A DNA stretch of 64,000 nt, from NCBI GenBank assembly GCA_944393725.1, contig CALYBC010000025.1, forward strand, positions 1-64,000, given 5' to 3'. Within the stretch, counting starts at the first letter, position 1. Each line of letters begins with the position of its first letter. This stretch comes from an uncultured Alphaproteobacteria bacterium (GTDB taxonomy: Bacteria; Pseudomonadota; Alphaproteobacteria; RF32; CAG-239). Shown piece after piece: positions 34,061-44,050 of the stretch. A program made the position numbers and the translations under genes. The notes beneath the pieces were generated by a model. That model ran no database searches. It was not told the origin of the DNA and was given only the letters and a program-made list of their open reading frames with translations.

Positions 34061-35314
34061 ATGAATTTAAAAGATTTAAAACAGAAATCTCCTGCTGAGC
34101 TATTAGCTCAAGCCGAAGAACTAGGCATTGATGATGCTTCTTCAATGCGTAAACAAGACTTAATGTTTGGTATATTAAAAAAAATAGTTGGTGAAGATGA
34201 AGCTATAACCGGTGAAGGAACCATTGAGGTAATGCCTGACGGTTTTGGATTTTTAAGATCATCTGAATCAAATTATTTAGCCGGACCTGATGATATATAT
34301 GTATCCCCTTCTCAAGTAAAAAGATTTGGTTTAAGAACCGGAGATACGGTTGAAGGTGAAATCAGAGCTCCCAAAGAAAATGAAAAATATTTTGCCTTGG
34401 TAAAAGTAGATAGAATAAACTTTGATGATCCGGAAAAATCAAAATTAAGGGTTAATTTTGATAACTTGACTCCATTATATCCGACAGAAAAATTAAATTT
34501 TGACATTATATGCGGTGACAAAGATTATACTACCAGAGTAATAGATTTAATCGCACCGCAAGGCAAAGGTCAAAGAGGTCTGATTGTAGCACCTCCGAGA
34601 ACTGGTAAGACCGTAATGTTGCAAAATATAGCACATGCAATCGCAACCAATCATCCTGAATGTTACTTAATGGTATTATTGATAGATGAACGCCCCGAAG
34701 AAGTTACCGATATGACGCGTTCGGTTAAAGGCGAGGTTATATCATCAACCTTTGATGAACCTGCTTCAAGACATGTTCAAGTAGCCGAGATGGTTATAGA
34801 AAAAGCTAAAAGATTGGTCGAAAACAAAAAAGATGTTGTTATTTTACTGGATTCCATTACTCGTTTAGGCCGTGCTTATAATACGGTAATTCCATCATCT
34901 GGTAAAGTTTTAACCGGTGGTGTTGATGCCAATGCTTTACAAAGACCAAAAAGACTTTTAGGTGCAGCCAGAAATGTAGAAGAAGGCGGATCTCTGACTA
35001 TTATAGCCACTGCTTTGATTGATACCGGATCAAGAATGGATGAAGTAATTTTCGAAGAATTTAAAGGTACCGGTAACTCAGAAATAATTTTGGATAGAAA
35101 ATTAACCGATAAGAGATTATTCCCGACCATTGATATAACTCGTTCCGGAACTCGTAAAGAGGAACTTTTGGTTGATAGAGATACATTAACCAAGATGTGG
35201 GTACTGCGTCGTGTATTAATGCAAATGGGCATGACAGATGGTATGGAATTCTTGCTTGATAAATTAAGAGTAAGCAAAGATAACAAAGATTTCTTTGCTA
35301 ATATGAATTCTTAA
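34061..35314 (+). CDS. rho: Transcription termination factor Rho
   Basis: 417 residues, full length. N-terminal helical part, cold-shock RNA-binding domain (about 50-120, [15 protein letters not shown]), then the hexameric ATPase with P-loop APPRTGKT (about 177-184), [11 protein letters not shown], the Q-loop and the R-loop ([15 protein letters not shown]). It ends transcripts by translocating along RNA. First gene to the right of the probable origin; a bidirectional-looking terminator follows. Confidence 0.97.
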   Translation: MNLKDLKQKSPAELLAQAEELGIDDASSMRKQDLMFGILKKIVGEDEAITGEGTIEVMPDGFGFLRSSESNYLAGPDDIYVSPSQVKRFGLRTGDTVEGEIRAPKENEKYFALVKVDRINFDDPEKSKLRVNFDNLTPLYPTEKLNFDIICGDKDYTTRVIDLIAPQGKGQRGLIVAPPRTGKTVMLQNIAHAIATNHPECYLMVLLIDERPEEVTDMTRSVKGEVISSTFDEPASRHVQVAEMVIEKAKRLVENKKDVVILLDSITRLGRAYNTVIPSSGKVLTGGVDANALQRPKRLLGAARNVEEGGSLTIIATALIDTGSRMDEVIFEEFKGTGNSEIILDRKLTDKRLFPTIDITRSGTRKEELLVDRDTLTKMWVLRRVLMQMGMTDGMEFLLDKLRVSKDNKDFFANMNS

Positions 35315-35321
35315 AAATAAA

Positions 35322-35358
35322 AAATAAGTTTCTTTCTTGCGAAAGAAACTTATTTTTT
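35322..35358 (+). terminator. Terminator after rho
   Basis: A 15-base perfect stem (35322-35336 with 35341-35355) with loop TTGC and a T run. It also overlaps the end of the convergent gene at 35357, so it may serve both. Confidence 0.88.
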
Positions 35359-35821
35359 AGTAACATACAAAGTAGAAAAAATAGAACAATAAAAGAAAAA
35401 CAACAGGTGAGATAATCCTATTCTTATAAAATTTCTTATATTCTCCTACAACTTCCCCTTCATCGGTTATTGTTCCGTCCCAGTCAGTCACCGATTCAAA
35501 ATCATTAAACCCTAAAAAACTACCTATCCTTGGGGCATACATAAAAATTTCAATAACCAAGAATGTGGTTATAAATGATAAAAAAATGTTTATACCGCAA
35601 AGATATAAATACAAATCGGCAGACAACAAAGACCACATTAGTCTGATATTTACAGGTTTTAATTTTATTAAAGTGTACCTTTGACCAATAAAAATGGTTG
35701 CAAATACAATAGCACTGAATATTTTTACATCCAGTCTCTCTATAAAAAACAAACCTGCTAACCAAGCGGCAACAAAAATCACTATTAAAGTGATTAACAA
35801 AATAAAATTTTTCTTTTTCAT
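35357..35821 (-). CDS. Hypothetical membrane protein
   Basis: 154 residues with about five hydrophobic segments (about 5-27, 33-50, 62-75, 77-95, 133-152) and a short acidic loop (about 103-128, SVTDWDGTITDEGEVV). No family recognised. No clear ribosome binding site. Lies convergent to rho between the origin region and mnmE, where it is not part of the usual conserved order. Confidence 0.6.
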   Translation of the reverse strand: MKKKNFILLITLIVIFVAAWLAGLFFIERLDVKIFSAIVFATIFIGQRYTLIKLKPVNIRLMWSLLSADLYLYLCGINIFLSFITTFLVIEIFMYAPRIGSFLGFNDFESVTDWDGTITDEGEVVGEYKKFYKNRIISPVVFLLLFYFFYFVCY

Positions 35822-35905
35822 AAGTAAAAAATTTAAAATTAGACAATTAATAATATTTAATTATAAGTGTATTATTAGAAAAATTTTTATTTTTTTCAAG
35901 AAATT

Positions 35906-36562
35906 TTATATTTTTGATAAAATAAAGTTTTTAACATCAATCATATTATCAAAAATATTTTGAATATTAAGTTTTCTGATTTCATTTATGTATTGCGGCG
36001 TACTATATTTTACAAAAGCAACAACATTCATTTTAGCCTTTTGAGCGGCAATAATTCCGGGGATTGAATCTTCGACAACTACACAATCTGATGAATTAAA
36101 ACCAAGAGTATCGGCAGCCAACAAAAAGATATCAGGTTCAGGTTTTCCGTACTTAACCAAATCAACCGTAAAAACCTTTTCCGGCGGAAAATATTTTTCA
36201 ATACCGACTTGTTTAATTTTCAATTCGGTTTTAGCAAAAGTGCCTCCGGTGGCAATGCATTGTTCAAAATCGTTTATTTTAAAAATTTCTTCAATACCGT
36301 CGGTTAAAGCAACACCTTGTTTTAATTTTTGCATATCAAGCCTAAGAGCTTCATTCCAAAAATCATCAGATATGTTAATTCCCATTTTTAGCAATACGGC
36401 TTTTTTATCTTTATCGCTAAGACCGCCGATATTTTTATTTGCGGTTTCAAAATTCCAATTGAGGTTAAAATATTTATTGAGCAGGTCCATTCTTGATAAG
36501 ACCCATAACTTTTCTGTATCGGCAATTACACCGTCAAAATCCCAAATTATTAATTTTTTCAT
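35906..36562 (-). CDS. HAD-superfamily hydrolase, beta-phosphoglucomutase-like
   Basis: 218 residues. Motif I DFDGVIADTE with nucleophile D9, motif II ATGG, a lysine in KYGKPEPDIF and motif IV VVEDSIPGI. A helical cap (about 18-80) follows motif I, as in beta-phosphoglucomutase and phosphoglycolate phosphatase relatives. Probable phosphatase or phosphomutase of a sugar phosphate; substrate unknown. GGGG lies before the ATG. Points away from mnmE. Confidence 0.82.
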   Translation of the reverse strand: MKKLIIWDFDGVIADTEKLWVLSRMDLLNKYFNLNWNFETANKNIGGLSDKDKKAVLLKMGINISDDFWNEALRLDMQKLKQGVALTDGIEEIFKINDFEQCIATGGTFAKTELKIKQVGIEKYFPPEKVFTVDLVKYGKPEPDIFLLAADTLGFNSSDCVVVEDSIPGIIAAQKAKMNVVAFVKYSTPQYINEIRKLNIQNIFDNMIDVKNFILSKI

Positions 36563-36752
36563 TTTTACCCCAAAAAAATCGATTAATTCTAAAGGCCGTA
36601 CGGAGGTTTTTCGATTAGTCTACGATACTTTTATTAAAAAAACATAAATCATCTCTCAGAAGTCAAAAAAACGGCTTTTTTTTGGAGTCGTTTTTAAAAC
36701 TTGCTTTAATAAAACAATCTCGTTATAAAAAAGCAATAAAAGGAGAGAAAAA

Positions 36753-38096
36753 GTGACAAACCAAACTATTTATGCCTTATCGACGGTTTACGGAAAATCT
36801 GGTGTTGCCGTAATCAGAATTTCCGGAGCCGAAGCACTAAAAGCAGTTGAACTGATGACCGATATTGATATAAAAAACATCAAACCGCGTTATGCTTATT
36901 TTTCAAAATTGCATAATTTGGATAGAACCGAAAATTTGGATGAGAGTTTGGTTTTGTATTTTAAGGCTCCTAATTCTTTTACCGGAGAAGACATTGTTGA
37001 ATTTCAAACTCATGGTTCCAAGGCTGTAATAAGTTCGGTTATGAATTGTTTGTCGCAAATTGAAGGTTTTCGTATGGCCGAACCGGGAGAATATTCCAAA
37101 CGCGCTTTTTATAATGGTAAAATGGATTTAACCGAAGCAGAGGGTTTGGCTGATTTAATAGATTCCGAAACTTCAGAACAACAAAAATATGCTATGCGGC
37201 AGATGGAAGGCGGATTAAAGAATTTATACGAAAATTGGCGTTCCGAACTGGTAAAGATATTATCTCATTTGGAGGCATATATAGATTTTCCCGATGAAGA
37301 CATTCCTTCTTCGGTAATAGATAATATGAATAACACTGTATTTAAACTAGAAAATAGCATAAAAGAACATTTGAACAGTGATTCTATAGGAGAAAGATTA
37401 CGCGAAGGTTTCAGAGTGGTAATTGTCGGAGCCCCCAATGCCGGCAAATCAAGTTTATTAAATGCCATAGTAAAAAGAGACGCGGTTATAGTTTCTGATA
37501 TTGCCGGTACTACGCGCGATGCCATAGATGTCCATTTAGATTTGAACGGTTATCCGGTAATGTTTACCGATACGGCAGGTTTAAGAGAAACCGAAGAGGA
37601 AATAGAAAAGAAAGGTATAGACATAGCTTATGGCAAAATCCATGATGCAGACTTAGTAATATGTTTATTTGATGCTTCATCAGACACGGTTCAAGTGTTT
37701 GATAAAATAAGAGATTCGTTAAAAGGTAAGGCTATTTTTGTTGCTAATAAGAGTGATAAAATATCTTCGGAACAATGTTCAGAATTGGAAAAAGCGGGCT
37801 ATTTGGTAATCTCTGCCAAACAAAAACAAGGAGTTGATAAGGTTTTACAGTCGATAACGCAAAATATCAAAGATCGTTTTACTTCAAACTCCAATCTTTT
37901 GATTACCAGAAACCGCTATCGCGAAGCCTTAAAAGATGTTTTGGAAAATCTGCAGAACTTCGGTTTTGACAAAGAGATTGAGTTGACGGCGGAAGATGTC
38001 CGTCTTGCCGCTCGAGCCTTAGGAAAAATCACCGGTAGGATAGAAGTTGACGAGATTTTAGATAAAATATTCGGTGATTTTTGTATTGGAAAATAA
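36753..38096 (+). CDS. mnmE: tRNA uridine-5-carboxymethylaminomethyl modification GTPase MnmE
   Basis: 447 residues. With MnmG it modifies the wobble uridine (cmnm5U) of several tRNAs. An N-terminal folate-binding domain (about 1-120) precedes a helical part that holds a G domain with GAPNAGKSSL, DIAGTTRD, DTAGLRE and NKSD. It ends in the conserved CIGK. The start is GTG with AGGAGA upstream. mnmE and mnmG are usually apart in gammaproteobacteria but adjacent near the origin in alphaproteobacteria, as here. Confidence 0.96.
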   Translation: MTNQTIYALSTVYGKSGVAVIRISGAEALKAVELMTDIDIKNIKPRYAYFSKLHNLDRTENLDESLVLYFKAPNSFTGEDIVEFQTHGSKAVISSVMNCLSQIEGFRMAEPGEYSKRAFYNGKMDLTEAEGLADLIDSETSEQQKYAMRQMEGGLKNLYENWRSELVKILSHLEAYIDFPDEDIPSSVIDNMNNTVFKLENSIKEHLNSDSIGERLREGFRVVIVGAPNAGKSSLLNAIVKRDAVIVSDIAGTTRDAIDVHLDLNGYPVMFTDTAGLRETEEEIEKKGIDIAYGKIHDADLVICLFDASSDTVQVFDKIRDSLKGKAIFVANKSDKISSEQCSELEKAGYLVISAKQKQGVDKVLQSITQNIKDRFTSNSNLLITRNRYREALKDVLENLQNFGFDKEIELTAEDVRLAARALGKITGRIEVDEILDKIFGDFCIGK

Positions 38097-38116
38097 AAGT
38101 TTGTTAAATTTTGTAA

Positions 38117-38146
38117 AAAGGGTGTTCTGGTGACGCTCTTTTTTTA
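38117..38146 (+). terminator. Terminator-like hairpin after mnmE
   Basis: A 9-base stem AAAGGGTGT / ACGCTCTTT with two G-U pairs, then seven T, about 20 bases after the mnmE stop. Confidence 0.65.
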
Positions 38147-38223
38147 TGCCTTTTATTGATTTATAAATTTTTTTGATTATAATGCCGGCAAGATTTAGGT
38201 AAAATTTTTTAAGGCCTTATAAA

Positions 38224-40068
38224 ATGAAAGATTTTTACGATGTAATAGTTATCGGCGGCGGACACGCCGGATGCGAAGCTGCGGCGGCATCAGCTCGCAT
38301 GGGAGCAGAGACGGCACTTGTAACCCATAAATTTGAAACAATAGGTGAAATGTCATGCAATCCGGCAATCGGCGGATTAGGCAAAGGACATTTGGTCAGA
38401 GAAATAGATGCTCTTGACGGTTTGATGGGCAGAGTAATTGATAGGGCCGGTATACAGTTTCGCATGCTCAATGCATCTAAAGGACCGGCGGTAAGAGGTC
38501 CCAGAGCTCAGGCTGATCGCGAATTGTATAAAAAATATATGCAAGAAGCTTTATCAGAACAAAAAAATCTTGATATAATTGAGGCAGCGGCAGAAGGTTT
38601 AATTTTTGCCGAAGACAAAGTTTGCGGAATTATTTTGGCCGATAATAGCGAGATAAAAGCCAAAGCAGTAGTTCTCACCACCGGAACATTCCTCAACGGC
38701 GTAATGTTTACCGGACACGAAGCAACCGTTGGCGGCAGAGTTGGAGAAGTTTCTTGCGGAGGCATAACACCGTATTTAAAGCAAAAAGGGCTAAAAGTCG
38801 GTCGTCTCAAAACCGGCACCCCTGCCAGACTTGACGGCAAAACCATAAATTGGGATATATTAGAAAGACAAGACGGAGATGAAGTACCCTGCCCTTTTTC
38901 TTTTTTAACCACCGAGATTACAACACCGCAAATAAGTTGTTATATAACTCATACCAATGAGAAAACACACAAAATAATCCGCGATAATTTTTCAAAATGT
39001 GCGCTGTTTTCCGGCTTGATAACCGGTATTGGGCCGAGGTATTGTCCCAGTATTGAAGATAAATTAGTAAAATTTGCCGACCGTACCAGCCACCAAATTT
39101 TCTTGGAGCCTGAAGGATTAAATACCGATGTTGTCTATCCTAACGGAATATCAACCTCTTTGCCGGCAGATGTACAAGATGCTTTTATACACACCATAAG
39201 AGGTTTGGAAAATGTCAAGATTTTACGTCCGGCCTATGCTATTGAATACGACTATGTCGATCCCAAAGAATTAAATCATTGTTTGGAAACCAAAAAGATT
39301 TCCGGATTATTTTTAGCCGGTCAGATTAACGGTACTACCGGCTACGAAGAAGCCGCAGCTCAAGGTTTATTAGCCGGTATCAATGCAGCTCTCAAAGCCA
39401 AAGACGGCGGAGAATTTGTTATTGACCGAAGTGAAGCCTACATTGGAGTAATGGTAGATGATTTAATCACCAAGGGTGTCGATGAACCATATCGTATGTT
39501 TACTTCGCGTTCGGAGTATCGATTATTTTTGCGTTCGGACAATGCCGACATGCGGCTAACCGAAAAAGGTTATGAAATAGGTTGTGTTTCAAAATCAAGA
39601 TACAGTGTATTTAAAGCTAAAAAACAAGCCGTTTCCGTTTTCAAAAAGTTTAGTGAAGAAACTTTGGTAAGCTACGATGTTCTGGAAGATAACAATATAA
39701 ATGTTAAGAGGGATGGCAGTAAACGCACCTTATTTAATATTCTTTCATATAACGATGTTTCACATGAAACAATATGTAAAATGTTTCCTGAAGTTGCCAA
39801 AATTCCTCTGGATGTATATGAACAAGTTGAAATAGAAGCCAGATATTCCGGCTACATAAAAAGACAACTTGCGGATATTGAAGTCTTCAAAAAAGACGAG
39901 AATTTGAGAATAAGAGAAGATATAGATTATACCAAAATCGGCGGACTTTCACGCGAGATGACAAGCAAGCTGTCAGCTGTCCGTCCGGCAACCATAGGTG
40001 AAGCCTCTCGCATTCCGGGAGTAACTCCGGCAGCTATCACCGCACTTTTAGGATACATCAAAAAATGA
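38224..40068 (+). CDS. mnmG: tRNA uridine-5-carboxymethylaminomethyl modification enzyme MnmG
   Basis: 614 residues, full length. FAD-dependent partner of MnmE. N-terminal FAD-binding [12 protein letters not shown], the GidA signatures [15 protein letters not shown] and [20 protein letters not shown]-binding insert and C-terminal helical domain. A parS-like palindrome lies inside the gene at 39756-39771, in codons for VSHET. Its stop overlaps the next start as ATGA. Confidence 0.97.
   Translation: MKDFYDVIVIGGGHAGCEAAAASARMGAETALVTHKFETIGEMSCNPAIGGLGKGHLVREIDALDGLMGRVIDRAGIQFRMLNASKGPAVRGPRAQADRELYKKYMQEALSEQKNLDIIEAAAEGLIFAEDKVCGIILADNSEIKAKAVVLTTGTFLNGVMFTGHEATVGGRVGEVSCGGITPYLKQKGLKVGRLKTGTPARLDGKTINWDILERQDGDEVPCPFSFLTTEITTPQISCYITHTNEKTHKIIRDNFSKCALFSGLITGIGPRYCPSIEDKLVKFADRTSHQIFLEPEGLNTDVVYPNGISTSLPADVQDAFIHTIRGLENVKILRPAYAIEYDYVDPKELNHCLETKKISGLFLAGQINGTTGYEEAAAQGLLAGINAALKAKDGGEFVIDRSEAYIGVMVDDLITKGVDEPYRMFTSRSEYRLFLRSDNADMRLTEKGYEIGCVSKSRYSVFKAKKQAVSVFKKFSEETLVSYDVLEDNNINVKRDGSKRTLFNILSYNDVSHETICKMFPEVAKIPLDVYEQVEIEARYSGYIKRQLADIEVFKKDENLRIREDIDYTKIGGLSREMTSKLSAVRPATIGEASRIPGVTPAAITALLGYIKK
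39756..39771. promoter_or_regulatory. parS: parS site (in mnmG)
   Basis: TGTTTCACATGAAACA, one base from the consensus TGTTTCACGTGAAACA. It is the exact reverse complement of the site in rsmG. ParB would load here; parB lies 3.3 kb away. Confidence 0.75.
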
Positions 40069-40670
40069 GTTACCCAGACATAACAACAGCCATCTCACTG
40101 TGGCAAGAAAGCATAAGCGGAAACTGTTCATGGAACAAAGAAAAAAGCAGAGAATATATATATCACACAAACGGAGTTGGAGATGCCGCCTTTAAAATAG
40201 CGGAGCACTGTGGCATGAATAGCGAAAAAGCCTATGCTTTAGGATTGTTACATGATTATGGTAAAATTCAAAACGAAAAAGAGAGTGGTATTGCACATTT
40301 TATATATGGCTATAACGAAATGTTAAAAAAAGGATGGGATGAAGTAGCTAAAATTTGTATTACTCACTCTTTTCCCAACCAACATATCGATTTTGCCAGA
40401 TATCCCAAGTATAACCAAAAAGATTTACAATCTGCTCAAGATATAATATCAACCGTGCAATATGATGATTATGACCGTCTTGTTCAGCTTTGCGATATGT
40501 TTTTTGAGGGCACAAAAAAGATGTCTATTACACAGCGCATAGCAGGAATTCAACTGAGATACAATCTTCGAAAAACGCAAACAGATGAACTTGAAAAATA
40601 TGCTCTCGCCAACAAAAAATATTTTGATGAAAAATGCGGCTGCGATATTTATAAAATTTTAGACATGTAA
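40065..40670 (+). CDS. HD-domain phosphohydrolase-like protein
   Basis: 201 residues. The HD pattern is complete: H34, H63-D64 (LLHDYGK), H101 (THSFPN) and D144 (QLCDMF). HD proteins are metal-dependent phosphohydrolases of nucleotides or tRNA ends; the substrate cannot be told. Its ATG overlaps the mnmG stop (ATGA), so it is translated with mnmG. It lies inside the conserved mnmG-rsmG-parA order, where such a gene is not usual. Confidence 0.8.
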   Translation: MSYPDITTAISLWQESISGNCSWNKEKSREYIYHTNGVGDAAFKIAEHCGMNSEKAYALGLLHDYGKIQNEKESGIAHFIYGYNEMLKKGWDEVAKICITHSFPNQHIDFARYPKYNQKDLQSAQDIISTVQYDDYDRLVQLCDMFFEGTKKMSITQRIAGIQLRYNLRKTQTDELEKYALANKKYFDEKCGCDIYKILDM

Positions 40671-40729
40671 AGAAAATATTAAACAAAAGCTCATAATATC
40701 TCCCATTGTTAAATAATGAGAGAATATAC

Positions 40730-41557
40730 ATGCAAAAGTTTAGCTACCACAGTCATACCAACTTTGCCGGAATATTTGACGGCCGCAACACTGCCGACGA
40801 AATGATTTCCGCGGCCGAAACTTTTGGTTTTGAAGAATTTGGTATCAGCAATCACTTTATTTACCACCCTACCATTGCTAAAATTCCGTTTATTCATACG
40901 CAAATGTTTGGGGATATAAATAAACTAATTGATGTATACAAGCAAAATTATGAGGATATCGACAAGGCTGCCGAGCAGCATAATATAAAAGTTCTCAAAG
41001 GAATGGAGGTTGACTTCTTTCCGTCAGCAAAGTGGCGCAATAGTTTTGAAAAGGCGATAAAAGAACTCAAGCCGGATTATATAATCGGAGCCACGCATTT
41101 TATCAGAAATTCCGATGAAAGTTTCATGTGTAACATATATCACTTAAACAATCTTCCGGAAAGTATTACTGCGGAAGAAAAAGAAGATTTGTTGCGAAAC
41201 TATTGGCTAAACACCGAATCAAGCGTAAAAAGCGGGTATTTTGATTTTATTGCTCATTTTGACTACTGCTGCCAATTTGATTTATGCGTAACGGACGATT
41301 GGAATGAATATAAATACAAAGTAGTAGAAGCCTTATCTGCAACCGGCACTGCCTGTGAAGTAAACACAAATGGCTTAAGGCGTATCGGTCGCCCCTACCC
41401 TGATTGGTGGCTGGTCAAAGAAATGATAAAGCAAGATATTCCTTTGTTGATTAGCGATGATTCTCATTTTGCGAATCATGTTGGTTCGTATTTTGCCGAA
41501 GTTGAGAAAAAATTATCCGAATTAGGTTGTGAGAATCGTTTTTCTTTTCATAAATAG
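40730..41557 (+). CDS. PHP-family phosphatase, histidinol-phosphatase-like
   Basis: 275 residues. The PHP metal site begins with YHSHTNFAG (H7, H9) and continues with ISNHF, KGMEVDFFP, GATHF, FDFIAHFDY and SDDSHF, matching the HisJ-type histidinol-phosphatase branch. No other histidine-synthesis gene is present, so another phosphate ester is possible. The ATG at 40730 aligns with the usual start next to the first motif; only a weak GAGAG precedes it. Inserted with the HD gene between mnmG and rsmG. Confidence 0.82.
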   Translation: MQKFSYHSHTNFAGIFDGRNTADEMISAAETFGFEEFGISNHFIYHPTIAKIPFIHTQMFGDINKLIDVYKQNYEDIDKAAEQHNIKVLKGMEVDFFPSAKWRNSFEKAIKELKPDYIIGATHFIRNSDESFMCNIYHLNNLPESITAEEKEDLLRNYWLNTESSVKSGYFDFIAHFDYCCQFDLCVTDDWNEYKYKVVEALSATGTACEVNTNGLRRIGRPYPDWWLVKEMIKQDIPLLISDDSHFANHVGSYFAEVEKKLSELGCENRFSFHK

Positions 41558-41676
41558 ATTCAAATATCACTGTTTAAGTAATTGAAAATGTAGCTGTTTT
41601 TGTTTTTATTAAAAATGGTGTTTATAAGTCGGTTTTTTATGTTTTAAATTTTTCATAATTTTTATAAAAATAAGTT

Positions 41677-42318
41677 ATGAAAAATTTAGCAGAAAAATAC
41701 AATGTTTCATGTGAAACAATCGACCAATTAAAAATCTACCAGTCGTTACTTAATGAGTGGCAGCAGAAGTTTAATTTGGTTAGTAGTTCAAGCTTGAACG
41801 ATGCTTGGAATAGGCATTTTCTTGACTCTTTACAGCTTGTGCAGTACTTGCCTCAACAAGCGGAAACTCTGGTTGATTTTGGCTCTGGCGCTGGGTTTCC
41901 TGGAATGGTTGTTGCTATCGCCTCAAAAAAAAGAACGCCGTATTTAAAAGTTACGCTGGTTGAAAGTATAAAAAAGAAAACGCTGTATTTAAATGAGGTG
42001 GCATTGCAAACATCTACCGATGTCGAAATAATCAACGACAGAATCGAAAATATAAAGAACCGTAAATTTGATGTCATCACATCAAGAGCAATGACCAAAC
42101 TTTCAGATTTGCTCAAATATGCCCTGCCCTTCTGCCATCAAAAAACCGTTTGTATTTTTCCCAAAGGCCAAAACTACGCTCAAGAGCTAAATGAGGCACA
42201 CAAGCAATGGAAATTTAAATGTCAAATAGAGCCAAACGATTTTTCTGCCGAAGGCAAAATTTTGATAATAACCGATATATCAAAGAAAAAAGGAGGAAAT
42301 AAATGCCAAGAATTTTAG
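41677..42318 (+). CDS. rsmG: 16S rRNA (G527) 7-methyltransferase
   Basis: 213 residues. It methylates G527 of 16S rRNA. SAM-binding VDFGSGAGFPGMV, the upstream NRHFLDSLQL and the SRAM string are typical. The first residues NVSCET are encoded by a parS palindrome, as in many relatives whose RsmG begins VSRET. Followed by parA, whose start overlaps it by 16 bases. Confidence 0.95.
   Translation: MKNLAEKYNVSCETIDQLKIYQSLLNEWQQKFNLVSSSSLNDAWNRHFLDSLQLVQYLPQQAETLVDFGSGAGFPGMVVAIASKKRTPYLKVTLVESIKKKTLYLNEVALQTSTDVEIINDRIENIKNRKFDVITSRAMTKLSDLLKYALPFCHQKTVCIFPKGQNYAQELNEAHKQWKFKCQIEPNDFSAEGKILIITDISKKKGGNKCQEF
41703..41718. promoter_or_regulatory. parS: parS site (in rsmG)
   Basis: TGTTTCATGTGAAACA, one base from the parS consensus, in the first codons of rsmG. 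About 1.4 kb from parB. Location in rsmG/gidB is a known parS position. Confidence 0.8.
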
Positions 42319-43082
42319 TAGTTGCCAACCGCAAAGGCGGTGTCGGTAAAACCACAACCACGGTTAATGTAGCCACGGCAATGGCTGCGGCCGGAAAAAA
42401 GGTTTTGGTAATCGACCTCGATCCACAAGGCAACGCCTCAACTTCAATGGGAGTTGATAAAAAAGGCAGTATGCCGTCTTCATATGATGTTCTGTTGGGT
42501 ACTCGCCGCCTTACCGACGCGGTTGTTTGGACCGAAATACCAAATTTTTCAATCGTGCCGTCATTTCCGGATTTGGCTGCCGCCGAAATAGAATTGGTTG
42601 ATGTTGAAAAACGCGAATTTGCACTCAAAAAAGCTTTATGTAAAGAAGCAGTTAATTATGATTATATTCTCATAGACTGTCCGCCGTCATTAAGCCTTAT
42701 AACCGTTAATGCATTGGTTGCTGCAGACGCCGTTATTGTTCCGTTGCAATGTGAATTTTTAGCTCTTGAAGGTGTATCTGACCTAATTCGCAACATAAAT
42801 GTCATTAAGAAAAACTTCAACCCTTCATTGGTTTTGCAAGGTGTTGTTCTAACCATGTATGACAAACGCAACAACTTAACTCAAATGGTTGAAGATGATG
42901 TCAGAAACTTTTTTGGCAAAAAAGTATATGATACCGTCATTCCGCGTAATGTTCGGATATCAGAAGCTCCATCACATGGTAAACCTGTTTTGATTTATGA
43001 TTTTAAATGTCCGGGGTCACAAGCTTACATTGGTCTTACCAAAGAAGTATTAAAAAGAGAAAGAGAGTTAATCGCATGCTAG
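42303..43082 (+). CDS. parA: Chromosome partitioning ATPase ParA
   Basis: 259 residues. The deviant Walker A KGGVGKTT (11-18), switch I LDPQGNAS and IDCPPSLS identify ParA/Soj. It segregates the replicated origins with ParB-parS. AGGAGG precedes the ATG inside the end of rsmG. Its stop overlaps the parB start by 7 bases. Confidence 0.97.
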   Translation: MPRILVVANRKGGVGKTTTTVNVATAMAAAGKKVLVIDLDPQGNASTSMGVDKKGSMPSSYDVLLGTRRLTDAVVWTEIPNFSIVPSFPDLAAAEIELVDVEKREFALKKALCKEAVNYDYILIDCPPSLSLITVNALVAADAVIVPLQCEFLALEGVSDLIRNINVIKKNFNPSLVLQGVVLTMYDKRNNLTQMVEDDVRNFFGKKVYDTVIPRNVRISEAPSHGKPVLIYDFKCPGSQAYIGLTKEVLKRERELIAC

Positions 43083-44035
43083 AAGAAAACAAAAAAAAGA
43101 GCTTAGGTCGTGGACTTGAAGCCCTGCTTGGCGAAATGAGCGAGGATATTGCAGGTAGCGAAACCACGCACCAAAAGGCAGATAATAACATAAATATTAA
43201 TGACATTCGCATTAGTAATTATCAACCGCGTAAAGATTTTGATGAAGATGCAATAAATGCTTTGGCCGATTCCATCAAGGAAAAAGGGGTATTGCAACCG
43301 CTTATTGTTCGCAAAACCGCAGATGGATATGAACTTATTGCCGGTGAAAGAAGATTAAGGGCTTCCAAAATTGCCGGTTTGACCGAAGTACCGGTAATTA
43401 TAAAAGAGCTTTCTGACAACGAAGTTTTGGAGATAGCACTTATTGAAAACCTCTTGCGTGAAAATTTATCGGCCATAGAAGAAGCTAATGCTTATCAAAA
43501 ATTGATAGACAATTTTTCACACACCCAAGAAAAAATTGCCTCTACCGTTGGTAAATCTCGCAGTTATATTGCCAACACTCTAAGACTTTTGAGTCTGCCG
43601 GAAAAAGTTCAAGAAATGGTAAGCCAAGGCAAATTGTCAGCCGGACATGCTCGTTGTTTGGTAGGGTTGGACAATGCCGAAGCTTTGGCCGAAAAAATAA
43701 TTAAAGAGGATTTAAATGTTCGCGACACCGAAGCTCTTGTTGCAAAACAAAAAGAAGCCCCGGATGCAAACAATAAAAAACCTCGTCCGCAAAAAAGCGG
43801 AGATATTTTGGATATTGAGCAAAACTTGAACAAAAATTTAGGCTTGCGCATAAAAATAACCCCCAACAAACAAGGTGGCGGTAAAGTTGTTTTACAATAT
43901 GCCTCTGTTGCCGAACTTGATATGATTATAAATATTCTAGAGCAAAAAAAACCGGCAGAAATTAATTTGCAGAACACTGTATTTAAAGCTCCGGAAGCTT
44001 CCAATGAAAAATTTTCAATCAAATTTGTAGATTAA
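43076..44035 (+). CDS. parB: Chromosome partitioning protein ParB
   Basis: 319 residues. N-terminal LGRGLEALLGE (ParA-interaction region), the CTP-binding domain with GERRLRASK, and a helix-turn-helix (about 150-190, EKIASTVGKSRSYIANTLRLL) that binds parS. The second CTP-domain motif reads ENLLRENL where most ParB have ENxQR. The dimerisation domain is at the C-terminus. The ATG at 43076 is chosen because the upstream frame lies wholly in parA. Confidence 0.96.
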   Translation: MLEENKKKSLGRGLEALLGEMSEDIAGSETTHQKADNNININDIRISNYQPRKDFDEDAINALADSIKEKGVLQPLIVRKTADGYELIAGERRLRASKIAGLTEVPVIIKELSDNEVLEIALIENLLRENLSAIEEANAYQKLIDNFSHTQEKIASTVGKSRSYIANTLRLLSLPEKVQEMVSQGKLSAGHARCLVGLDNAEALAEKIIKEDLNVRDTEALVAKQKEAPDANNKKPRPQKSGDILDIEQNLNKNLGLRIKITPNKQGGGKVVLQYASVAELDMIINILEQKKPAEINLQNTVFKAPEASNEKFSIKFVD

Positions 44036-44050
44036 ATGAAAGGATAAAAA

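Noticed and set aside
36665..36700. Hairpin around AAAACGGCT / AGTCGTTTT as a terminator
   Set aside because: Loop is mostly T, the stem has a G-U pair, and no gene ends just before it on that strand.
38224..44035. TGA recoding, considered because the lineage is reduced and AT-rich
   Set aside because: TGA is the stop in overlapping pairs (mnmG, tsaE, rng) and never appears inside conserved proteins.
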